A stretch of 64,000 bases of DNA from Bryobacterales bacterium (GTDB taxonomy: Bacteria; Acidobacteriota; Terriglobia; Bryobacterales; Bryobacteraceae), in NCBI GenBank assembly GCA_003164035.1, contig PLRS01000054.1, forward strand, positions 62,001-126,000. The letters are read 5' to 3'. This document shows, in pieces, positions 58,816-64,000 of this stretch. A model generated the notes under the pieces. That model did no database searches and was not told the origin of the DNA. It was given only the letters and a program-made list of their open reading frames with translations. Position 1 is the stretch's first letter, and the number at the start of each line of letters is the position of its first letter. Both the position numbers and the translations under genes were made by a program.

Positions 58816-60306
58816 ATGAGCGCGCCTGCCCAGCCACCCTCCGCCACCCCCGTGTCCGACGCCGGGTTTGTCCGCGGTCTGAACCTGTTCGACTCCACCA
58901 TGATCGTGATCGGCACCATGATCGGCTCCGGCATCTTTATCGTCTCCGCCGACATGAGCCGCCTCATCGGCAGCCCTGGCTGGATGCTGATGGCCTGGGT
59001 GCTCACCGGCGTTCTCACCATCACCGCCGCGCTTTCCTACGGCGAGCTGGCCGCCATGATGCCCCACGCCGGCGGCATGTACCTCTACCTCCGCGAGGCC
59101 TATTCGCCGCTCTGGGGGTTCCTGTACGGTTGGACGCTTTTCGCCGTGGTCCAGGCCGGCACCATCGCCGCCGTGTGCGTGGCGTTCGCCCGTTTTTTCT
59201 CCATCCTGTGCCCGTGGGTTTCCGAAACCCGCTATTGGATCGCGCCCATCCACATCTCCTCCGGCTATGCCGTGTCGCTTTCGACCGCCCAACTGGTGGC
59301 GATCGGGGTGATCGTGCTCCTCACCTGGACCAACTCGCGCGGCCTGCAGTACGGCAAGATCGTCCAGAACCTGTTCACCTCCGCCAAAACCGTAGCCCTG
59401 ATCGGACTCATTCTGGCCGGCGTCCTGCTCGGCTGGAACCACGCGGCCGTGCAGGCCAACTTTCACGATATGTTTCGCCTGGGGCCGTTCGATTCCTCCC
59501 TGGGCGTTCCCGCGGCCAGCCTGTTCGGACTGGTAGTGGCGATCTCGGTGGCCCAATCCGGCTCCTTGTTTTCGGCCGATTCCTGGCACGATATCACCCT
59601 CATTGCCGGCGAAGTGAGCAACCCCAAACGCAATGTCCCGATGGCCCTCGCCCTGGGTTGTTCGACGGTGATCGCCCTCTACCTGCTGGCCAATATCGCC
59701 TACCTGGCCGTGCTGCCCCTGCCCGCCATCCAGCACGCCCCCGCCGACCGCGTCGCCACCGCCATGCTGGAACATATCTTTCCCGGCTACGGCCCGGTCC
59801 TCATGGCCGTGGCCATCATGATCTCCACCTTCGGCTGCGCCAACAGCCTGATCCTGTCCGGCCCGCGCGGCTACTACGCCATGGCTCGCGACGGCCTCTT
59901 CTTCCGCCGAGCAGCCGAGCTGAACAAGGCCCACGTCCCCGCCTGGTCGCTCGCCGTTCAGGGCGTCTGGGCCTCCCTGCTGGTCTTGCCCCGCACCTAC
60001 GACCCCGCCACCCGCGCCTACGGCAACCTCTACAGCAACCTGCTCGATTACGTCATCTCCGCCGCCCTGATTTTCTATATCCTCACCATCGTCGCCGTGG
60101 TACGCCTCCGCTTCACCCGTCCCGATGCCGCCCGCCCTTACAAGACCTGGGGGTACCCCGTCACCCCCGCCGTCTACATCCTCCTCGGCTCGGTAGTCCT
60201 CGTTCTGCTCTTCGCCTACCGCCCCGCCACCACCTGGCCCGGCCTGATCATCATCCTCACCGGTGTCGTCATTTACGCCGGCCTGCGCCTCCGCAAGACA
60301 AGCTAG
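58816..60306 (+). CDS. APC-superfamily amino-acid permease (LAT-like)
   Basis: 496 aa with 12 hydrophobic segments. GTMIGSGIFIVSADMSR is the unwound-helix signature, and YGELAAMMPHAGGMYLYLRE plus LYGWTLFAVVQAGTIAAV follow the LAT/APC pattern. The segment FSADSWHDITLIAGEVSNPK marks helix 6b and its loop. It probably carries neutral amino acids. No operon partner is present; a family A half repeat follows downstream. Confidence 0.92.
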   Translation: MSAPAQPPSATPVSDAGFVRGLNLFDSTMIVIGTMIGSGIFIVSADMSRLIGSPGWMLMAWVLTGVLTITAALSYGELAAMMPHAGGMYLYLREAYSPLWGFLYGWTLFAVVQAGTIAAVCVAFARFFSILCPWVSETRYWIAPIHISSGYAVSLSTAQLVAIGVIVLLTWTNSRGLQYGKIVQNLFTSAKTVALIGLILAGVLLGWNHAAVQANFHDMFRLGPFDSSLGVPAASLFGLVVAISVAQSGSLFSADSWHDITLIAGEVSNPKRNVPMALALGCSTVIALYLLANIAYLAVLPLPAIQHAPADRVATAMLEHIFPGYGPVLMAVAIMISTFGCANSLILSGPRGYYAMARDGLFFRRAAELNKAHVPAWSLAVQGVWASLLVLPRTYDPATRAYGNLYSNLLDYVISAALIFYILTIVAVVRLRFTRPDAARPYKTWGYPVTPAVYILLGSVVLVLLFAYRPATTWPGLIIILTGVVIYAGLRLRKTS

Positions 60307-60382
60307 CCGGCTGCAACGTGGGGACTGAGCGTAAGGAAGACATGGATGTGCTTAGCCAATCTGGGGATTTTGCAGCCTGAGC

Positions 60383-60440
60383 GCCGCGACCGCAAGGGAG
60401 TGGTTGCGGGGAGCGGCTTTCCCCAACTCGGCCAAGCACC
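60383..60440. repeat. Palindromic repeat family A, copy 5 (single arm with tail)
   Basis: GCCGCGACCGCAAGGGAGTG, then the tail through CCAAGCACC, matches the right arm and tail of copies 2 and 4 with scattered changes. The left arm is absent. Confidence 0.7.
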
Positions 60441-60509
60441 TACCCCGCGTTAGCAGGCGGTACGGTTTTGCGCTATCCTCGGATGGAATCGGGCAACCGG
60501 GAGGTGACG

Positions 60510-60785
60510 ATGACTTACCTGCTCTGCCGCAACCATGTGGCGGACTTCTCGCGGTGGAAGGCTGTTTTCTCCTCTCACCAGGCGGCCCACCAGGACGCGG
60601 GCCTTCAACTCGTCACTATCTGGCGCAGCCTGGAGGATCCCAACAACATTTTCTTCCTGTTCGAGGTCGCCAGCCTGGAAAAAGCGCGGGCGTTCATCGC
60701 CAACCCCGAGGCCGCCAAAGCCGGAGCAGCGTCGGGCGTGATCGATGGCGAGTACCACTTCATCGAAGATGCAGGGGGGTATTGA
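60510..60785 (+). CDS. Small alpha-beta barrel protein (dimeric, ABM-like)
   Basis: 91 aa from the ATG at 60510 (GGGAGGTG 4 nt upstream). YLLCRNHVADFSRWKAVFSS and FLFEVASLEKARAFIAN suggest a ferredoxin-like alpha-beta fold of the dimeric alpha-beta barrel superfamily, which includes antibiotic monooxygenases and stress-response proteins. No catalytic residue can be assigned. It is 1 bp from the VOC gene and they are likely co-transcribed. Confidence 0.65.
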   Translation: MTYLLCRNHVADFSRWKAVFSSHQAAHQDAGLQLVTIWRSLEDPNNIFFLFEVASLEKARAFIANPEAAKAGAASGVIDGEYHFIEDAGGY

Positions 60786-60786
60786 A

Positions 60787-61104
60787 ATGGCCAACCGGTT
60801 CGGTACGGACATTCTGATTCAGGCGGAGGATCCGAACGGCGCCGCCCTGTTCTACGTCGAGCAGCTAGGATTCGAAATCACCGGCGAAACGCCGGAAATG
60901 ATCAGCCTCCACGGCAAGCACATCAACCTATTCATCGAGCGCGGTCCGGCGCTCGGGCCGGTATTGGAAGTGACGGTCGACAGTGTGGAAGAGGCCAAGC
61001 TCCGGCTGGTAAAGAATGGCTGCACCGTGGTCAAGGATGAGCCCGATTTTCCACGATGCTACATTAGGGATCCGTTCGGCTTGATTTACAACCTGACAAG
61101 CTGA
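60787..61104 (+). CDS. VOC (glyoxalase/bleomycin-resistance) family protein
   Basis: 105 aa. The start at 60787 is 1 bp after the previous stop. DILIQAEDPNGAALFYVEQL, VLEVTVDSVEEAKLRLVKNG and CYIRDPFGLIYNL are typical of the fold. The family binds metal with His and Glu residues; only part of the usual set is obvious (Glu in VLEVTVD), so a metal-free or changed site is possible. The substrate is unknown. Confidence 0.8.
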   Translation: MANRFGTDILIQAEDPNGAALFYVEQLGFEITGETPEMISLHGKHINLFIERGPALGPVLEVTVDSVEEAKLRLVKNGCTVVKDEPDFPRCYIRDPFGLIYNLTS

Positions 61105-61140
61105 AGCGCGTGCCGGAATTGGGCGCCCGATTCGGGGATC

Positions 61141-62352
61141 TCAGGCCACCCGATCCGGGAACAGCCCCGGCATCCATCGGGAGGCTAGCGCGGCGGGGAA
61201 CACGAGCCGGAGCGGTGCGCGCGGGCTTTCCGAAACCAGCACTCCCTTTTCCACCAGTGCCGAAACAATTCGCCGGGCCTGGCGTTCGCCGGTACCCACA
61301 ACCGCGTTGGCGTCACCCCGCGGCAACTCGCCGCGATAGAGAACGGCCTCGAGAATACTGCCGGACTTGGCCGGCAGCCGGCCGAGCCGGATTTCTTCCT
61401 CCGCCCAGAGCAGGATTCGGGCGCGCAGCCGGTCCGGCTGAACCAGGCTCTCCATGAAGTCGACCTGATCGATCGAAACGGTCAGAAAGAAGCGGGTGAA
61501 TTCCGCCAGAGCTTCTTCACTTAACACGCCTCGCCCGTCCAGATCGTTGCGCCGCACTTGGTCGCACCTGGCAAGCAACACCTTATAGTCGGACACATTC
61601 CTCGCCAGACCGCGCGCGACCGACCAGACCGCCCCCGTATCCAGAAGGTACAGCAGCGTGGCATGCGACATCAGCCGGGCCACGCGTCCGTTGCCATCGA
61701 GGAACGGATGCATCCATACCAGCCGATGGTGGGCAGCGGCGCTGGAGAGAATCGATTCGGTCTTGCCGAGACCGCCGTAAACCTGCTCGAAGCGTGCGAG
61801 GAAACGCGGTATCGCGCCGGGACTGACGGCAACAAGCTGGCCAACCTTCACGTCGCGTCTCCTCAATTCGCCCGGAACCAGGCGGAGGCGCTTCTTCGTG
61901 GCCGGGTCTTCGACCCAGCGGAGATCCTCGGGAAGCAAAGCGCAGAAGCGGCGATGGATCTCGGAAATTCCCTCCGCTAGAGCATGGCAGCCTTTAAGCC
62001 CGCCGGCATCGATCCATTGCTGGACCGCGATGTGAGCCTTGGCCTCCAATTGCAGATCGCGCTTGCGCGCATCCTGGCTGTAGTCGTTGGCGAGCGCCCG
62101 TTCGATATCGACCGGGTGGGTGTCGTGTCCCTCGATGAGGTTGGAGTAGTAGCAGTTCATCGCCCGAACCAGATCGGCGACCGAGGCCAGCAAGCTCGGC
62201 GGCAAACTGCGGCGGAAGCCGGCGGATTTCCGCGCGAGATCGAATGCGAGGTCGGTGAGCGGCCCGCGATGGCGGGAGCCCTCGCCGATGACGAGCGGCT
62301 CCATCGCAGCGACGGCCTCGCCCCTGTCCACCGCCCTGATGTCCGCTTTCAT
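61141..62352 (-). CDS. Fic-domain protein, class II (N-terminal inhibitory motif)
   Basis: 403 aa. I start it at the ATG 62352 because a promoter (62362-62390) overlaps the region of a longer frame. The Fic motif HPFLDGNGRVAR (H215-R226) is complete and should AMPylate hydroxyl groups on target proteins. The inhibitory helix SNLIEG (S70-G75) fits the S/TxxxEG/N rule for class II enzymes, which block ATP binding until released. The C-terminal region has a winged-helix-like domain (VLYRGELPRGDANAVVGTGE). The target is unknown. Confidence 0.9.
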   Translation of the reverse strand: MKADIRAVDRGEAVAAMEPLVIGEGSRHRGPLTDLAFDLARKSAGFRRSLPPSLLASVADLVRAMNCYYSNLIEGHDTHPVDIERALANDYSQDARKRDLQLEAKAHIAVQQWIDAGGLKGCHALAEGISEIHRRFCALLPEDLRWVEDPATKKRLRLVPGELRRRDVKVGQLVAVSPGAIPRFLARFEQVYGGLGKTESILSSAAAHHRLVWMHPFLDGNGRVARLMSHATLLYLLDTGAVWSVARGLARNVSDYKVLLARCDQVRRNDLDGRGVLSEEALAEFTRFFLTVSIDQVDFMESLVQPDRLRARILLWAEEEIRLGRLPAKSGSILEAVLYRGELPRGDANAVVGTGERQARRIVSALVEKGVLVSESPRAPLRLVFPAALASRWMPGLFPDRVA

Positions 62353-62361
62353 ATCCGCCTG

Positions 62362-62390
62362 ATTATCACATGTATGTAGATATAAATCAA
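62362..62390 (-). promoter_or_regulatory. Promoter of the Fic gene with near-leaderless start
   Basis: On the minus strand TTGATT (-35, 62390-62385), a 17-bp spacer, and GATAAT (-10, 62367-62362). The -10 ends 9 bp before the chosen ATG, so the transcript has almost no leader. The AT-rich patch stands out in a GC-rich neighbourhood. Confidence 0.6.
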
Positions 62391-62455
62391 GCATATAGAC
62401 TAATAACTAAGCGTAATATGTCCGCTCAAAAGTCCGGTAAAAGGCCGGTTGCCGT

Positions 62456-62959
62456 CTACCAGGGGCTTGCATACGGCTGGTACACCTTCTCCGGGGCGCG
62501 CACCATGCGCGTCAGCTCCCCTGGGTCCAGCCAGTTCCACTGGCAGCGCTCGCAATCGTCGATCACCACATTGCCCGGGCCCGCGTAGTAGTGCGTATCC
62601 ATGCGGCCGTGGCACCGCGGGCAAGCGACCTGGCGCCGCAGCTCGCTCTCCGCCGGACGGCGACAGGCCGGCGCCGACGTATCGCGGCGCGCGCGCAGAT
62701 CCTCCACCAGCGGCACGAACGCATCCATGGATATCAGCATGCCGCGGCAGTGCCCGCAATAATAAATGCGATGCCCGTCGAGCGCCGCGTGGGCCAGCGG
62801 CACGTTGCACACCGGGCAGGCAAACTCGCTCGCCCCGCTCAGCACCCGCACGCCTTCCTCGGTCTTCTCCGGATACACCGTGCCGCCGCAGTATTCGCAG
62901 GTAAGAAAGTCGTCGCCGTCGCGCAGTGCGAGCGGCGCGCCGCAGTTGGGGCATTTCAT
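62456..62959 (-). CDS. Zinc-ribbon protein (zf-TFIIB type, three ribbons)
   Basis: 167 aa. Three Cys4-type ribbons are visible: CPNCG...CEYCGG (N terminus), CPVC...CGHCRG (middle, about residues 47-71) and CPRCHG...CERCQWNWLDPGE (C-terminal). The last carries the WNWLDPGEL end typical of zf-TFIIB proteins. The function is unknown; these proteins bind zinc and probably protein or nucleic acid. It is 61 bp upstream of the Fic promoter and may be independent. Confidence 0.8.
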   Translation of the reverse strand: MKCPNCGAPLALRDGDDFLTCEYCGGTVYPEKTEEGVRVLSGASEFACPVCNVPLAHAALDGHRIYYCGHCRGMLISMDAFVPLVEDLRARRDTSAPACRRPAESELRRQVACPRCHGRMDTHYYAGPGNVVIDDCERCQWNWLDPGELTRMVRAPEKVYQPYASPW

Positions 62960-63131
62960 GGCAGCTTCCTGCCTTCATCTTGCCCGATCCGCGCCCTCCG
63001 GGAAACGTTATCGAAAGTCAGCCGGGGATTACTGCCCGATGCCCGCGCTGTGTATCCTGGGAAGTAATCATGAGCAAACAATCCGGCCCATTGTGTCGCA
63101 ACGATGACGATTGCAGACGAAGGTGCCGCCC

Positions 63132-64000
63132 ATGAAACCCGCCGACCCCTGCATTCTGACGATCAATGGCGGTTCGTCCAGCATCAAGTTCGCGCTCTAC
63201 CAGGGCGGCGAACCGCTGCAGCGAAGGCTGCATGGAACGGTCGACCGCATCGGCTTGGCCGGGACGGATCTGACCTTCTACGACCCGGCCACCAACCAGC
63301 GGCACAGCCGCGGTTTCGATGCCTCCGATCACAAATCGGCGGCAAATTCGCTGGTCAATTGGCTCCAGGCGCAGCCCGGTTTCGAATCGGCCCGGGCCGT
63401 GGGACACCGGGTGGTGCACGGCATGCAACATACCGCACCCGAGCTGGTTACCCCGGCACTCATGGAGGAACTGAATCGCATGAGCCCCTACGATCCGGAG
63501 CATCTGCCCGCCGCCATCGAGCTGATCGAGGCATTCGGCCGCCATCACCCGAAACTGCCCCAGGTGGCCTGCTTCGACACCGCGTTTCACCGCACCATGC
63601 CGCTGGTTGCTAAACTGCTTCCCATCCCGCGCCGCTACTTCGCCAAGGGAGTGCAGCGCTACGGTTTTCACGGCCTGTCCTATGCCTACCTGATGGAAGA
63701 GCTCGCGCGCCTGGGCGATCCGTCGGCAACCTCCGGCCGCATCGTCCTCGCTCATCTGGGCAACGGTGCCAGCATGGCCGCCGTGCGCGACGGCAAGAGC
63801 ATCGACACCAGCATGAGCTTCACCCCCACTGCGGGATTGGTGATGAGCACGCGTTCCGGCGATCTCGACCCCGGTCTTGCGCCGTATCTGGCGCGTACCG
63901 AACAGGTCGCCGCAAAGCAATACTACGAAATGGTCAACCACAACTCCGGCCTGCTCGGAGTTTCGGAAATCAGCTCCGACATGCGAGACCTGCTCGCCGC
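63132..64000 (+). CDS. ackA: Acetate kinase (partial, N-terminal part)
   Basis: 289 codons are present before the window ends. ILTINGGSSSIKFALYQ is the first phosphate-binding loop. GHRVVHGMQHTAPELV, CFDTAFHRTMP and RYGFHGLSYAYL contain the substrate and catalytic His residues. LAHLGNGASMAAVRDGKSID and MSTRSGDLDPGL are the ADP-binding region. Enzyme role: acetyl phosphate + ADP gives acetate + ATP. A TATCGAAAGTCAG motif at 63009-63021 lies 111 bp upstream and resembles the TonB-operon activator motif. Confidence 0.95.
   Translation, partial: MKPADPCILTINGGSSSIKFALYQGGEPLQRRLHGTVDRIGLAGTDLTFYDPATNQRHSRGFDASDHKSAANSLVNWLQAQPGFESARAVGHRVVHGMQHTAPELVTPALMEELNRMSPYDPEHLPAAIELIEAFGRHHPKLPQVACFDTAFHRTMPLVAKLLPIPRRYFAKGVQRYGFHGLSYAYLMEELARLGDPSATSGRIVLAHLGNGASMAAVRDGKSIDTSMSFTPTAGLVMSTRSGDLDPGLAPYLARTEQVAAKQYYEMVNHNSGLLGVSEISSDMRDLLA

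Noticed and set aside
59130-60380. 416-codon plus frame overlapping the APC permease
   Set aside because: Out-of-frame shadow rich in Arg, Pro and His; the permease frame has 12 membrane helices and family signatures.
1-64000. CRISPR arrays, tRNA and rRNA genes, phage genes
   Set aside because: No regularly spaced direct repeats, no cloverleaf with a T-loop GTTCGA core that could be defended, and no structural phage genes were found by reading both strands.

Overview
The window is high-GC bacterial chromosome, most likely from an Acidobacteriota member of the Solibacter/Bryobacter type. I infer this from gene content: an Oar-like TonB receptor with an N-terminal carboxypeptidase-regulatory domain, a two-component propeller kinase, many Tat-exported sugar enzymes, a family of secreted proteins carrying a YARSLPDFIC motif, and several families of short palindromic repeats between genes. 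No rRNA, tRNA, CRISPR array, phage or intact insertion sequence was seen.

Layout. 1-3937 (minus): a tripartite RND efflux operon (TolC, lipoprotein adaptor, RND pump cut by the window edge). 4249-8529 (plus): an unknown protein, a DUF362 protein and a ManD/RspA-like enolase-superfamily enzyme. 8581-10032 (minus): two tandem 6-pyruvoyl-tetrahydropterin synthase homologues plus GTP cyclohydrolase I. 10122-15014: an acidobacterial secreted protein, an amino-acid permease, ThiE, a secreted protein and a hotdog thioesterase. 15133-19445: a secreted FG-GAP protein divergent from a putative glycoside hydrolase coupled to an HpaI-type aldolase. 19456-28849 (minus): a polysaccharide-utilisation-like unit (NarL-type regulator, TonB receptor, exported enolase-superfamily dehydratase, exported bicupin, GH95 fucosidase). 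28986-36852 (plus): two MFS sugar-acid transporters, a GH-A clan hydrolase and a GH2 enzyme. 37070-40057: a large propeller sensor kinase. 40247-44455 (minus): DUF362, DhaK, DhaL and another exported enolase-superfamily dehydratase. 44641-49637: a cyclic-nucleotide-domain protein divergent from a complete group 3b-type [NiFe] hydrogenase operon with its maturation protease. 49806-52355: exported TIM-barrel isomerase and Gfo/Idh/MocA oxidoreductase. 52481-57932: hemerythrin, PilZ, a double-receiver protein and a membrane Ser/Thr kinase. 57973-64000: an RHH/PIN toxin-antitoxin pair with a duplicated toxin stub, an APC permease, two small alpha-beta proteins, a Fic protein, a zinc-ribbon protein and the start of acetate kinase.

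How the genes fit together. Much of the window serves plant- or microbial-polysaccharide scavenging: TonB uptake, glycosidases (GH95, GH2, GH-A, a possible glucuronidase relative), sugar-acid dehydratases, an aldolase, a DhaKL-type kinase and MFS hexuronate-type carriers. Nine of these enzymes carry twin-arginine leaders, which suggests that part of sugar-acid processing happens in the periplasm. The hydrogenase and acetate kinase fit an organism that balances redox under low oxygen or starvation.

The most interesting signals are a repeated promoter-plus-activator motif in front of the TonB operon, a palindromic operator before the RHH antitoxin with an in-place duplicated PIN start, a PTPS paralogue lacking the catalytic cysteine, a ManD-like enzyme whose catalytic loop is replaced by a glycine-rich stretch, and a nested insertion of one palindromic repeat family into another.
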